From contig JAOPXK010000059.1 in assembly GCA_025965195.1 (NCBI GenBank), positions 21,758 to 85,757 of the forward strand: DNA of 64,000 nucleotides, in the 5' to 3' direction. Numbering within the stretch: position 1 is the stretch's first letter; each line of letters begins with the position of its first letter. Positions 32,437-41,732 of this stretch are shown piece after piece. The notes under the pieces are model-generated. The model did no database searches. It saw only the letters and a list, made by a program, of their open reading frames with translations, and had not been told where the DNA came from. The translations under genes and the position numbers were made by a program. The DNA is from Marmoricola sp. GTDB lineage: Bacteria > Actinomycetota > Actinomycetes > Propionibacteriales > Nocardioidaceae.

Positions 32437-32913
32437 TCAGAACGGGGGCGGGCCGACGATCTCGATCGCGTGGGTCTGCGCGGCCGCGGCGCGGACCCGG
32501 TCGAAGTCGACCGGGATGGCCGGCTCGCCGGCGACGACGGGCTCGCTCGCGAGCTTGTAGAACGCCTCGCCGGAGCCCGGTGTCTGCAGGCAGAGCATCC
32601 GGGCCTGGGGGGAGATGACCATGAACGCGTGCGGGATGCCTCGAGGGATCACGGCGATGCCACCGGCCCCGAGCTGGCGTTGCTCGCCGGCGATGTGAAG
32701 AGCGATCTCGCCCTCGAGCAGGTAGAAGGTCTCGTCCGCGTCGGGGTGGATGTGCAGCGGAGTCACCTTGCCCAGGTCGAGGGCGTCCTCGAAGGCCAGG
32801 AACGCTCCACCGGTCTCGGCCTCCGTCGCCAGCCAGGTGTGCCGGCCACCTCCGCAGAACCAGCGTTGTTCTCCTTGACCGGCTTCGCGAACTGTCGCAG
32901 TCAATGTCTCCAT
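32437..32913 (-). CDS. Cupin-domain protein (quercetinase-like)
   Basis: A 158-residue single-domain cupin. Motif 1 is HIHPDADETFYLLEGE (two His and the Glu) and motif 2 is PRGIPHAF with the third His; together they bind a divalent metal. ATG 32913 has GGGAG seven bases upstream. It is divergent from a TetR gene 56 bp away, with a near-palindrome GGGACTTAAATCCC (32937-32950) between them, so the TetR probably controls it. Enzymatic function is not certain. Confidence 0.8.
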   Translation of the reverse strand: METLTATVREAGQGEQRWFCGGGRHTWLATEAETGGAFLAFEDALDLGKVTPLHIHPDADETFYLLEGEIALHIAGEQRQLGAGGIAVIPRGIPHAFMVISPQARMLCLQTPGSGEAFYKLASEPVVAGEPAIPVDFDRVRAAAAQTHAIEIVGPPPF

Positions 32914-32936
32914 CTCGGACTCCCGTTGCTCTTCGT

Positions 32937-32950
32937 GGGACTTAAATCCC
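32937..32950. promoter_or_regulatory. Near-palindrome between cupin and TetR starts
   Basis: GGGACTTAAATCCC, 12 of 14 positions symmetric, within the 56-bp divergent region; possible operator. Confidence 0.35.
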
Positions 32951-32969
32951 ATAAAGAAACTAAGGTACC

Positions 32970-33584
32970 GTGACAGGTGTGTCAACACCCTATGAAGAGA
33001 CGGGCAGGGCGAACCAGAAGCAGCGCACCCGCAATGCGCTGATCACGGCCGCACGCGATCTCATCGCCGGCGGCGGGTCCTCGCCGACGGTCGAGGAAGC
33101 GGCGGCTGCGGCCTCGGTCTCGCGTACGACGGCCTACCGCTACTTCCCGAGCCAGAGGGATCTGCTCGTTGCCGCGCATCCCGAGGTCGACACCGTGTCG
33201 CTGTTGCCGCTCGGTGTCGGCGACGACCCGGAGGAACGACTGCTGACCGCCGTTCGGGCCTTCAACAAGCTGATCGTCGAGACCGAGCAGCAGCAGCGCA
33301 CGATGTTGCGACTCTCCCTCGAGGCCGAGGCTCCGACGCGCAACCTTCCGCTGAGACAGGGCAGGGCGGTCGGCTGGTTCGCGGATGCCCTCGGCGTACT
33401 CGAACCAGAGCTGAGCAAGGCCGAGGTACGCCGGCTGGCCGTGGCCGTCCGCAGTGTCGTCGGAGTGGAGACGCTGGTCTGGCTCACCGACGTCGCCGGG
33501 CTCAGCCGCAAGCGCGCGAACGACCTGATGGAGTGGTCTGCCAAAGCACTGCTCCGACAAGCCCTGGCTGGCGACCTTCCCTAA
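32970..33584 (+). CDS. TetR-family transcriptional regulator
   Basis: A ~204-residue TetR protein. The HTH is VEEAAAAASVSRTTAYRYFP and the remainder is helical. Two GTG codons (32970 and 32979) are possible starts; neither has a Shine-Dalgarno, and TAAGGT lies at 32961-32966. A dyad TGACA-N4-TGTCA covers both candidate starts. It probably regulates the divergent cupin gene and itself. A 22-bp repeat array begins three bases after its TAA stop. Confidence 0.75.
   Translation: MTGVSTPYEETGRANQKQRTRNALITAARDLIAGGGSSPTVEEAAAAASVSRTTAYRYFPSQRDLLVAAHPEVDTVSLLPLGVGDDPEERLLTAVRAFNKLIVETEQQQRTMLRLSLEAEAPTRNLPLRQGRAVGWFADALGVLEPELSKAEVRRLAVAVRSVVGVETLVWLTDVAGLSRKRANDLMEWSAKALLRQALAGDLP
32971..32984 (+). 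promoter_or_regulatory. Inverted repeat over the TetR start
   Basis: TGACAGGTGTGTCA: perfect 5-bp arms with a 4-bp centre. The half-site TGACA also occurs in the dyad upstream of fadA, though with a different spacing. Confidence 0.4.
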
Positions 33585-33586
33585 CC

Positions 33587-33682
33587 GTTGACTTCTGCCG
33601 CAATTACCGTTGAGTTGGGCCGCGGTGACGCGCTGGCCCGTAATTCATCCACAACTCAACGGTTACCGGGGCGGAACTCAAC
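33587..33682. repeat. Mirror array of 22-bp units after the TetR stop
   Basis: Direct units begin GTTGACTTCTG (33587) and GTTGAGTTGGG (33609), 22 bp apart. Inverted units end with ACTCAAC at 33660 and 33682, again 22 bp apart. The array begins three bases after a TAA stop codon and ends 19 bp before the next start codon. Confidence 0.85.
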
Positions 33683-33701
33683 GAGATGCCATGATCCCGG
33701 G

Positions 33702-34865
33702 ATGAGCTTTGAACTGGGACAGGGAACGGGTCCGCTGAAGGGCATCAAGGTCGTCGAGCTGGCCGGCATCGGCCCGGGCCCGCACGCGTGCATGTTGCTC
33801 GCCGACCTCGGCGCGGACGTCATCCGGGTCGACCGCCCCGGCGGCGGGATGTTGGGCGGCGGGCCGCACGACATCCTGACCAGGGGACGCCCGAGCGTCG
33901 CTCTGGACCTGAAGAACCCGCGGGCAGTGCAGACCGTCCTCGACCTGGTTGCTGAGGCGGATGTGCTCGTCGAGGGCATGCGACCCGGCGCGGCCGAACG
34001 GATGGGCCTCGGCCCCGAGGAGTGCCACGCGAGAAACCCGAAGCTGGTCTACGGGCGGATGACCGGGTGGGGTCAGACCGGTCCGCTCGCGCAGTCGGCC
34101 GGCCACGACATGAACTACATCTCGGTCGCCGGGGTGCTCTTCGGCCTGGGGCAGGACAGGGCGAAGCCACATTTCCCGAACAACCTGCTGGGTGACTTCG
34201 GCGGCGGGTCGACGTACCTCGTGATCGGGATCCTCGCCGCGCTTCTCGAGGCCCGCCTCTCCGGTCAGGGGCAGGTCGTCGACGCGGCGATCGTCGACGG
34301 CACCGCCCACCTCAATGCGATGGGGGCCGCGATGCTGGCGCTCGGTGTGCGCGCGGACCAGCGGATGGCTGGGATGCTCGACGGCGGGGTGCCCTACTAC
34401 GACGTCTATGAGACCGCGGACGGCCGGCACCTCTCGGTCGCTCCCCTCGAGGGCAAGTTCTACGAGGAGTTCATCCGTATCCTCGGGTTCGCCGACTCGG
34501 TCCCCGATCGCAACGACCCGGCGCAGCTCGACGCGCTTCGCACCGCCATCGCCGGCCGGATCAAGCAGCGCAGCCAGGCAGAGTGGATCGCCGATTTCGA
34601 GGGCACCGACGCGTGCGTCGCGGGCATCATCCCGATGAACGAGGCCTTCGAGCATCCGCACAACAAGGCCAGGGAGGTCTACGTCGAGCGCGGCGGGATC
34701 ACCCAGCCGTCGCCGGCTCCGCGCTTCTCCCGTACGGCGCCATCGCTCAGCACCGGCCCGTCGTCTGCCGGCGCCTCGACCCGGGACGCGCTGACTGCCT
34801 GGGGGGTCCAGGACGTCGAGAGCCTGATCGAGGACGGCGCGGCGGTCCAGCTCAACCAGGACTGA
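33702..34865 (+). CDS. CoA-transferase family III / alpha-methylacyl-CoA racemase-like
   Basis: A 387-residue protein of the CaiB-BaiF family. Features are VVELAGIGPGPHACMLLADL and LDLKNPRAV at the N-terminus, and GHDMNYI and AIVDGTAHLN in the middle, the pattern of mycobacterial Mcr-type alpha-methylacyl-CoA racemases. Such an enzyme epimerises 2-methyl-branched acyl-CoAs so that beta-oxidation can proceed, as needed for sterol side chains and branched fatty acids. ATG 33702 is the first codon giving the conserved N-terminus; upstream codons lie in the repeat array. The stop codon TGA is inside another array. Confidence 0.88.
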   Translation: MSFELGQGTGPLKGIKVVELAGIGPGPHACMLLADLGADVIRVDRPGGGMLGGGPHDILTRGRPSVALDLKNPRAVQTVLDLVAEADVLVEGMRPGAAERMGLGPEECHARNPKLVYGRMTGWGQTGPLAQSAGHDMNYISVAGVLFGLGQDRAKPHFPNNLLGDFGGGSTYLVIGILAALLEARLSGQGQVVDAAIVDGTAHLNAMGAAMLALGVRADQRMAGMLDGGVPYYDVYETADGRHLSVAPLEGKFYEEFIRILGFADSVPDRNDPAQLDALRTAIAGRIKQRSQAEWIADFEGTDACVAGIIPMNEAFEHPHNKAREVYVERGGITQPSPAPRFSRTAPSLSTGPSSAGASTRDALTAWGVQDVESLIEDGAAVQLNQD

Positions 34866-34912
34866 GTTCGGCATTGAGGCCGAACTCAACGGTCACGGGG
34901 GCCCAACTCAAC
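34861..34912. repeat. 22-bp repeat array overlapping the racemase stop codon
   Basis: Inverted units end in ACTCAAC at 34890 and 34912, 22 bp apart. The stop codon TGA (34863-34865) begins the 10-base arm TGAGTTCGGC, which pairs perfectly with GCCGAACTCA (34879-34888) around a 6-base loop. Confidence 0.8.
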
Positions 34913-34953
34913 GGGGAGGTGACTCAGACCACATACCTTGGACTCTTGGACGT

Positions 34954-34970
34954 TGACAGTAATGCTGTCA
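34954..34970 (+). promoter_or_regulatory. Dyad upstream of fadA
   Basis: TGACAG-TAATG-CTGTCA, perfect 6-bp arms, about 110 bp before the thiolase start. TTGACA within it could be a -35 element, so a repressor here would block the fadAJ promoter. Confidence 0.5.
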
Positions 34971-35080
34971 CAATCGGCGTGGGCGCGATGTTGCTTGTTG
35001 GCACATTGTCAGCCCCGGTTGCATCGCCCCGATGCGCCCACCGGTCCAACCCGGGACTCCTTTGAAAGTTGGGACGTTTC

Positions 35081-36295
35081 ATGGCAACAGAAGCATTCGT
35101 GTACGACGCGATCCGGACACCCAGAGGCAAGGGCAAGAAGGACGGCTCCCTCCATGAGGTGAAGCCCGTCGAGCTCGTCGTCGGTCTCCTGGAGGAGATC
35201 CAGGCCCGCAACCCGAGCCTCGACCCGAACCGCATCGACGACGTCGTCCTCGGCGTGGTCTCCCCGGTCGGCGACCAGGGTGGCGACATCGCCAAGACGG
35301 CGGCCCTCGCGGCCGGCCTCCCCGACACTGTTGCCGGCGTCCAGCTGAACCGGTTCTGCGCGAGCGGGCTGGAGGCCGTCAACCAGGCCGCCGGTCGGGT
35401 CCGCGGCGGGTTCGAGGACCTGATCCTGGCCGGTGGTGTCGAGGCAATGAGCCGCGTCGCCATGGGCAGCGACGGTGGCGCCTGGGCATCCGACCCGCGT
35501 ACGGCGTTCGGTACGTCGTTCGTCCCGCAGGGCATCGGCGCCGACCTGATCGCGACCATCGAAGGCTTCTCCCGTGACGACGTCGACGCGTTCGCCGTCG
35601 AGTCCAACGCCCGGGCCGCGAAGGCATGGGCCAACGGCCTCTTCGCCCGCTCGGTGGTGCCGGTCAAGGACATCAACGGTGTGACCGTGCTCGACCACGA
35701 CGAGTTCATCAAGCCCGAGTCGACCGTCGAGGGCCTCGCCAAGCTGAAGCCGTCGTTCGCCGGCATCGGCAAGGACGCAGGCTTCGACTCCGTCGCGCTC
35801 GAGAAGTACCACTGGATCGAGTCGATCAACCACGTCCACCACGCCGGCAACAGCTCTGGCATCGTCGATGGCGCCGCCCTGGTGGCCATCGGCTCCGAGC
35901 AGGTCGGCACCGACCTCGGCCTGACCCCGCGCGCCCGCATCGTCGCGACCGCGGTCTCCGGCGCCGACCCGACGATCATGCTGACCGGTCCGGCTCCGGC
36001 CGCCCGCAAGGCGCTGGCGAAGGCCGGTCTGGACGTCAAGGACATCGATCTCTTCGAGATCAACGAGGCCTTCGCCGCCGTGGCGATGCGCTTCATGAAG
36101 GACATGGGCATCTCCGACGAGATCACCAACGTCAACGGTGGGTCGATCGCAATGGGCCACCCGCTGGGTGCGACCGGCGCGATGATCCTGAGCATCGTGA
36201 TCGACGAGCTCGAGCGGCGCGACCTGCGCTACGGCCTTGCCACGTTGTGCGTGGGCGGCGGCATGGGCATCGCCACCATCGTCGAACGTGTGTGA
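35081..36295 (+). CDS. fadA: Acetyl-CoA C-acyltransferase (thiolase)
   Basis: A 404-residue thiolase catalysing the last step of beta-oxidation. Catalytic residues are visible: the nucleophilic Cys in [10 protein letters not shown], the His in GHPLGATGA, and the second Cys in CVGGGMG. ATG 35081 gives the conserved start [16 protein letters not shown]; the Shine-Dalgarno is weak. It is the first gene of the fadA-fadJ operon (65-bp gap), so its partner is the multifunctional protein downstream. The 215-bp region before it holds the dyad at 34954 and a 22-bp array. Confidence 0.92.
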   Translation: MATEAFVYDAIRTPRGKGKKDGSLHEVKPVELVVGLLEEIQARNPSLDPNRIDDVVLGVVSPVGDQGGDIAKTAALAAGLPDTVAGVQLNRFCASGLEAVNQAAGRVRGGFEDLILAGGVEAMSRVAMGSDGGAWASDPRTAFGTSFVPQGIGADLIATIEGFSRDDVDAFAVESNARAAKAWANGLFARSVVPVKDINGVTVLDHDEFIKPESTVEGLAKLKPSFAGIGKDAGFDSVALEKYHWIESINHVHHAGNSSGIVDGAALVAIGSEQVGTDLGLTPRARIVATAVSGADPTIMLTGPAPAARKALAKAGLDVKDIDLFEINEAFAAVAMRFMKDMGISDEITNVNGGSIAMGHPLGATGAMILSIVIDELERRDLRYGLATLCVGGGMGIATIVERV

Positions 36296-36360
36296 CTGAG
36301 GCGCGCGAGGCACGACCGAGCAGACAACCCAACACAGCGTCTGAGAGACAAGAGACAACC

Positions 36361-38550
36361 ATGACTGAATCCGCAGTGAAGTACGAAAAGGGCGACGACA
36401 ACATCGTCGTACTCACCCTCGATGACCCGTCGGCGAGCGCCAACACGATGAACGACGCGTACCGCGAGTCGATGGCTGCCGCCGTCGACAAGCTGTACGC
36501 CGACAGGGACGACATCGACGGCGTGGTGATCACCAGCGCCAAGAAGACCTTCTTCGCCGGTGGCGACCTCAAGGCGATGGTGCTGGCGGGTCCCGACGAC
36601 GCTCCTGAGATCTTCGCGATGGCAGAGGGCATCAAGAAGGACCTGCGTCGACTCGAGACGTTCGGGAAGCCCGTGGTCGCCGCGATCAACGGCGCTGCCC
36701 TCGGTGGCGGCCTGGAGATCACCCTGGCGTGTCACCACCGGATCGTCGTGGATGACAACAGGGTCGAGCTGGGCCTGCCCGAGGTGACCCTCGGCCTGCT
36801 CCCGGGTGGCGGTGGAGTCACGCGGATCGTCCGGATGCTCGGCATCCAGTCCGGTCTGATGGACGTCCTGCTCCAGGGACCGCGCTTCAAGCCCGCGGCT
36901 GCCAAGGAGAAGGGCCTCGTCGACGAGCTCGTCTCGACTCGCGAAGAGCTGGTCCCCGCTGCCAAGGCGTGGATCGTGGCCAACAAGGGCAACCCGGATG
37001 CGGCCACCAACCCGTGGGACCGCCAGGGCTACCGGATGCCCGGTGGCACTCCGTCCACCCCAGCGCTCGCGGCCTTCCTGCCGGCGTTCCCGGCGATGCT
37101 TCGTGCGCAGGTCAAGGGTGCCGACTACCCGGCGCCGAAGGCGATCATGGCCGCCGCCATCGAGGGCGCGCAGGTCGACATCGACACCGCGAGCCGCATC
37201 GAGTCGCGTTACCTGACCGAGCTCATCGTCGGTCAGAACTCGAAGAACATGATCCAGGCGTTCTTCTTCGACCTGTCCGCGATCAACTCCGGGTCGCTCC
37301 GTCCGAAGGGCATTGCGAAGTTCACCGCCACCAAGGTCGGCGTACTCGGCGCGGGAATGATGGGCGCCGGCATCGCGTACTCGTGCGCCATGGCCGGGAT
37401 GGAGGTCGTCCTCAAGGACGTCGCCCAGGAGTCGGCGGAGAAGGGCAAGTCCTACTCGGACAACCTGCTCAGCAAGGCCGTCGCGCGCGGCAGGATGGAC
37501 GAGGCGAAGAAGCAGACGATCCTCGACCGGATCACGGCCACCGCCGAGGCGAACGACCTCAAGGGCTGCGACCTGGTCATCGAGGCCGTCTTCGAGGACC
37601 CGAAGCTCAAGCACCAGGTCTTCGGCGAGATCGAGGACGTCGTGAATGCCGATGCCTTGCTCTGCTCGAACACCTCCTCGCTGCCGATCACCGGTCTGGC
37701 CGAGGGGATCAGCCGGCCGAAGGACTTCATCGGCCTGCACTTCTTCTCACCGGTCGACAAGATGCCGCTGGTCGAGATCATCTAGGGCAAGGAGACCTCC
37801 GACGAGGCGGTCGCCAAGGCCATCGACGTGGTGCTCGCGATCCGCAAGGTCCCGATCGTCGTCAACGACAGCCGCGGCTTCTACACCAGCCGGGTCATCG
37901 GCACGATGATCTACGAAGGCATCGGCATGCTGGCCGAGGGCGTCCACCCGATGTCGATCGAGCGCGCTGCCACCTCGGCCGGCTACCCGGTCGGTCCGCT
38001 GCAGATCTCCGACGAGCTCAACATGGAGACGATGCAGAAGATCAGCAAGGCCACCAAGGAAGGTGACCTCGCCGACGGCAAGCAGCCGATCTCGCACCCC
38101 GGTGACGAGATCATCGATGGCATGATCGCCGCCGGCCGCCCCAGCAAGCTCAAGGGCGCGGGCTTCTACGACTACGACGAATCAGGTCGGCGTACGACGA
38201 TCTGGGCCGGTCTCACCGAGAGGTTCCCGTCGAAGGACGAGCCGGCCGACATCGCCGACCTGCGTGACCGGTACCTCTTCATCGAGGCGCTCGAGACCGC
38301 GAAGTGCTTCGAGGAGGGCGTCATCGAGTCGGCTGCGTTCGCCAACATAGGCTCGATCATGGGCATTGGCTACCCCGCCCTGACCGGAGGCACGGTTCAG
38401 TTCATGAACGGCTACGAAGGCAAGGCCGGGCGCGGTCTCACCGGATTCGTCGCCCGGGCCCGTGAGCTCGCCGCGGCCCACGGTCCGCGCTTCGAGCCCA
38501 CCGCCCGCCTGGTCGAGATGGCTGAGAAGGGTGAGTCCTTCCCCGCCTGA
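36361..38550 (+). pseudogene. fadJ: 3-hydroxyacyl-CoA dehydrogenase/enoyl-CoA hydratase, interrupted by an amber codon
   Basis: This is the multifunctional alpha subunit of the beta-oxidation complex, about 729 residues if read through. The crotonase domain (VVITSAKKTFFAGGDLKAM, AALGGGLEITLAC) and Rossmann domain (VGVLGAGMMGAGIAYSCA) are normal. At 37783-37785, directly after MPLVEII, codon 475 is TAG; translation continues in the same frame with GKETSDEAVAKAIDVV to the C-terminal domain. The catalytic His of LHFFSP is before the stop and the C-terminal 3HCDH domain after it. A single AAG-to-TAG change would explain it. A GTG at 37828 could restart, without a Shine-Dalgarno. Other genes here end with TAG, so general recoding is unlikely; a real mutation or a base-call error are the options. 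Confidence 0.85.
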
Positions 38551-38599
38551 TCCGGCCAACCGCCCACCAGCTCGACAGCTCGAACAAGCTCGAACAGTC

Positions 38600-38642
38600 A
38601 CCGGCCCGGCAACAGTCATCCCCTGCCTGTTGCCGGGCCGGT
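38600..38642 (+). terminator. Strong hairpin terminator after fadAJ
   Basis: Perfect 16-bp stem, ACCGGCCCGGCAACAG with its complement at 38627-38642, and an 11-base loop. No T-tract follows. Just before it, the fadJ stop reads TGATCCGGCCAACCGCCCAC, close to the 32-bp unit of the array at 21156. Confidence 0.8.
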
Positions 38643-38715
38643 CCCATTCCGCCTGATTGGGCCATGGTGGCTGGCCGAACGGTCAGGAGTTGGAGGCCGA
38701 GAACCCATTCGGGGG

Positions 38716-39468
38716 GTGGTTGGTGGCAACGTCGTCCACACTCGTTCTGTGGAGGGTATAGAGGGACAAGGGCGGATCGAGATCCGTGACCTGTGGGTGC
38801 GCTTCGGCACGGTCGACGCCGTCAAGGGCGTGTCCTTCATGACGTACGCCGGTCGGTCGACCGCTCTCCTCGGCAGGAACGGCGCCGGCAAGTCCACGAC
38901 CATGCGCGTGCTCGCAGGGGTCATCCCCCCGACGAGTGGCGAGGTGATCGTCAACGGGGTCGACGTACGTCGCGATCCGCTGACCGTGAAGCGGGCTACC
39001 GGCTACTGCCCGGACGTCGGCGGTCTGGTGCCTCGCGCGACGCCATGGGAGCACCTCCAGCTGGCGGCAAGGCTGCGACGGCTCGAGGGCTGGGAGGACC
39101 GGGGGCGCGACCTCCTCGAGCGGTTCGACCTCGGCGATGCCGCGCAGCGAGTGACGGCCGGCTTCAGCCATGGCATGGGTCGGCGGCTGAGCGTCGTCCT
39201 TGCAGCCTTCCACCAGCCCGACGTGCTCCTGCTCGATGAACCCTTCGACGGTGTCGACCCGCTCGGCGTCGAGGCGACGCTCGAGGTGATCGCGGATGCC
39301 CGCGCCCGCGGGGCGATCGTCCTCGTGTCGACCCATCTGCGCGATCTGGCGATGCAAGCCTGCGAGTCAGCCCTGGTTCTCCGCGGCGGATCGGCTGTCG
39401 CGTCCCTGAAGTCCGAGGAGCTCATGGGTGAGGAGGGCGCAGGTGCCTACCGAGCTCTCCTGGACTGA
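38716..39468 (+). CDS. ABC transporter ATP-binding protein
   Basis: A ~250-residue ATPase. Walker A GRNGAGKST, signature FSHGMGRRLS (a variant of LSGGQ), Walker B VLLLDEPFDG and H-loop STH are intact. GTG 38716 is the earliest start; GTG 38749 is an alternative closer to the conserved domain. It overlaps the permease start region by 26 bp, so the two form an exporter of ABC-2/multidrug type. Substrate unknown. Confidence 0.88.
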   Translation: MVGGNVVHTRSVEGIEGQGRIEIRDLWVRFGTVDAVKGVSFMTYAGRSTALLGRNGAGKSTTMRVLAGVIPPTSGEVIVNGVDVRRDPLTVKRATGYCPDVGGLVPRATPWEHLQLAARLRRLEGWEDRGRDLLERFDLGDAAQRVTAGFSHGMGRRLSVVLAAFHQPDVLLLDEPFDGVDPLGVEATLEVIADARARGAIVLVSTHLRDLAMQACESALVLRGGSAVASLKSEELMGEEGAGAYRALLD

Positions 39469-40975
39469 GTTCCGTCAGGCGTTCGGCGACCTGCGCGCGC
39501 TGCTGGCGTTCCGCAGCAGCGGCCTCGCCCGGAAGAACCGTCGACGGCTCAGGATCGGGGCCGGACTGGTCGTGGTGCTGACCATCGCGGCCATCATCGG
39601 ACCGGCGTACGCCAACGAGCTCCTGGACGGCAAGCGCGCGGGCACCTTCGTTGCACTGCTGCCGTCGTTCTACCTCGGGTTCTGCCTGCTCTCCGTGGTC
39701 TCGGCGGCGGCCTCCGGCGGTGGCCGTGAGGTCGTGCCCAGGGAACAGGCCGTCGCGTTCCCGGTCTCGACGACCGTCGAGCACCTGGGCGCGCTACTGA
39801 TGGCGCCGCTCAACATCGCGTGGTTCATCCAGGGCTGGACGATCCTGGGACTGACGGCGTACGTCTTCGGCCCGCACCGGCTCCCGCTGGTGATCGCGCC
39901 GGTGCTGATCTGGCTGTTCACCGCGACCGCCCTGGCGCAGGTCGTCGGCTGGATGCTCGAGTGGATCCGACGTGGCCAGCAGGGCATCATCGTCGCCCGG
40001 CTGATCGTCGGCGCCACCATCTCCGCCGTACTGAGCCTGATCCTCCTGCAACAGATCACGCACCTCCTCGACAAGAGTCCGACGGTGCAGATCCTGCTGG
40101 TCGAGGACTACGGCGCGGGAGGCGTCTGGTGGCACTGGCTGCTCGGGGTGATCGTGCTGGTGGCGATCGGGTTGGGCGCGGTGCTGCTCGGCACGGTCCC
40201 GGCGAGGCTCGCACTGCACCGGCCGTTGCGCGAGGAGCTCCGGCTCGAGTCGAGCCGGCACCAGCCCCGTCAGAATCCGGGGTCGGACCTGGCCGCCATG
40301 GTGCGCGTTGACCGCTCGGCGATCTGGCGGTCGGTCCCGTTGCGGCGGGGCCTGGTCGTGCTGGCCCTGACGCCGGGGCTGGTGGCCGTGGCCGGCAACC
40401 TGCGGTGGGGCACCATCACGATCCTGCCCGGCCTGGTGGTGTCTGGTGGGGCACTGCTCTTCGGGGTGAACTCGTGGTGCCTCGACGGGCGGGGTGCGCT
40501 CTGGCGCGACAGTCTCCCGGCTAGTCCGCAGCTGGCGTTCATCTCCCGGGTGGTCGTGCTGGCGGAGGTACTTCTCGTCGCGGCGGTCGTGACCATCGTG
40601 CTCGCCACGCTTCGGGCCGGCACCCCGACTCTCGGCGAGGCGGCGGCACTTGCCTGCGCCACCGTCGTGGTGATCGGGCAGGTTGTCTCGACCTCGATGC
40701 GCTGGTCGGTCACCCGGCCGTTCGCCGTCGACATGCGCAGCGCCCGGGCCACGCCCGCACCACCGGTCGTGATGGCCGGCTACAGCGCTCGACTGGCGAT
40801 CTGGACGACCCTGACCGGGCTGATCTTCTCCGGGTTGGCCGAGGTGGACTGGAACTACTCGGTGACCTTCGCACTGCCGATGCTCGGGTGGTCGGTCTAC
40901 CGGCTCAGCCGTACGGCGAAGCAGTGGGCTGTCCCGGAGATCCGCTCGACGGTCATCGCAACTGTCTCCAGCTGA
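39443..40975 (+). CDS. ABC transporter permease
   Basis: A 510-residue integral membrane protein with about ten to twelve predicted helices (for example IGAGLVVVLTIAAIIGPAYA and LGVIVLVAIGLGAVLLGTV). No conserved signature identifies the substrate. GTG 39443 is chosen since AGGAGG (39431-39436) is six bases upstream; this start lies inside the ATPase gene, which suggests translational coupling. Together with the ATPase it forms a two-gene exporter. Confidence 0.85.
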   Translation: MPTELSWTEFRQAFGDLRALLAFRSSGLARKNRRRLRIGAGLVVVLTIAAIIGPAYANELLDGKRAGTFVALLPSFYLGFCLLSVVSAAASGGGREVVPREQAVAFPVSTTVEHLGALLMAPLNIAWFIQGWTILGLTAYVFGPHRLPLVIAPVLIWLFTATALAQVVGWMLEWIRRGQQGIIVARLIVGATISAVLSLILLQQITHLLDKSPTVQILLVEDYGAGGVWWHWLLGVIVLVAIGLGAVLLGTVPARLALHRPLREELRLESSRHQPRQNPGSDLAAMVRVDRSAIWRSVPLRRGLVVLALTPGLVAVAGNLRWGTITILPGLVVSGGALLFGVNSWCLDGRGALWRDSLPASPQLAFISRVVVLAEVLLVAAVVTIVLATLRAGTPTLGEAAALACATVVVIGQVVSTSMRWSVTRPFAVDMRSARATPAPPVVMAGYSARLAIWTTLTGLIFSGLAEVDWNYSVTFALPMLGWSVYRLSRTAKQWAVPEIRSTVIATVSS

Positions 40976-41017
40976 CGTCGAACAGATCTCCGGGCACTGG
41001 CCCGGCTACTTCGTGGC

Positions 41018-41590
41018 CTACTTCTTGGTGGCCTTCTTCGTCGGGGACGGGGACGGGGTCGCCGTCGTCGCGGACGTCTCGCACTTCGTGACGCTGGCCG
41101 AGATCGCCTGGGTCAGGGCCGCATCGGTTGTCTGCGTGACCTGTCCGACGAGGAGCTTCTTGACGTCGGAGTCCTTCACCGCGGACTTCAGGCAAGGCAG
41201 CAGCTTGGTCCCGTCGAGCGCGGGGTTCGACTTGACCATCGCGTCAACCTGAAGCTTCCAGAAGTCGACACAACCGAGGTAGGAGTCGGCGTACTTGCCA
41301 GCCACATCGGCGGTCAGCTTGGAGGGGCCCGTCGTGGAGGGCACCCCCTTCGAGTCGATCATCTTTGCCTTCTTCAGGCCGGCGACGCCGATCTTCGTGA
41401 CCATGCCGGTCGAGAAGCAGTCAGCCTGCTTCTTCGTCAGGGTGCCCGAGGAATCCTTCTGGAGGGTGGACGAGAGCGTGTCGGCGACCTTCTGGTCTGC
41501 CTTGCTCAGCTTGTCGCTGCTGCCGCCACAGGCGGTGCTCATGAAAAGCACGAGTAGGGCGGTCGCAACGACCAGGGTTGCCTTCTTCAA
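41018..41590 (-). CDS. Lipoprotein of unknown function
   Basis: A 190-residue protein I do not recognise. TTG 41590 is chosen: GGAG lies six bases upstream and it gives a basic start (LKKA), hydrophobic core (LVVATALLVLF) and lipobox MSTAC. The mature part is Lys/Asp-rich with four or five further Cys residues (ADCFST, LGCVDF, LPCLKS, TKCETS), probably paired in disulfides. The C-terminus is a Pro/Lys tail (SPSPTKKATKK) that might contact the wall. Transcribed alone; the 142 bp before the next gene hold only that gene's promoter. Confidence 0.7.
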   Translation of the reverse strand: MKKATLVVATALLVLFMSTACGGSSDKLSKADQKVADTLSSTLQKDSSGTLTKKQADCFSTGMVTKIGVAGLKKAKMIDSKGVPSTTGPSKLTADVAGKYADSYLGCVDFWKLQVDAMVKSNPALDGTKLLPCLKSAVKDSDVKKLLVGQVTQTTDAALTQAISASVTKCETSATTATPSPSPTKKATKK

Positions 41591-41720
41591 GAGGTACTCC
41601 GTTTCCAATCCGGGGACAGGCACGCACGTGCCCGGCCATTGGCACAGCCTGCCTGAGATACCTGTGAGACCAAAGTTGGAGTCCGTCAGTCGGTCCGTGT
41701 CGCGCATCGGTGGTCGTGGC

Positions 41721-41726
41721 TAGGGT
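41721..41726 (+). promoter_or_regulatory. -10 hexamer TAGGGT, leaderless operon promoter
   Basis: TAGGGT, six bases, then ATG 41733; promoter of the four-gene acyl-CoA dehydrogenase operon. Confidence 0.5.
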
Positions 41727-41732
41727 CACTGC

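Noticed and set aside
35626..36360. N-terminal extension of fadJ into the thiolase gene
   Set aside because: The frame is open upstream, but it lies wholly within the thiolase coding region, and MTESAVKYEKGDD at 36361 is a normal hydratase start.
37783..37785. Genome-wide recoding of TAG or pyrrolysine insertion in fadJ
   Set aside because: Several intact genes here (12050, 24787, 49563, 52531) end with TAG, and no pyl-type genes are present, so ordinary mutation or sequencing error is simpler.
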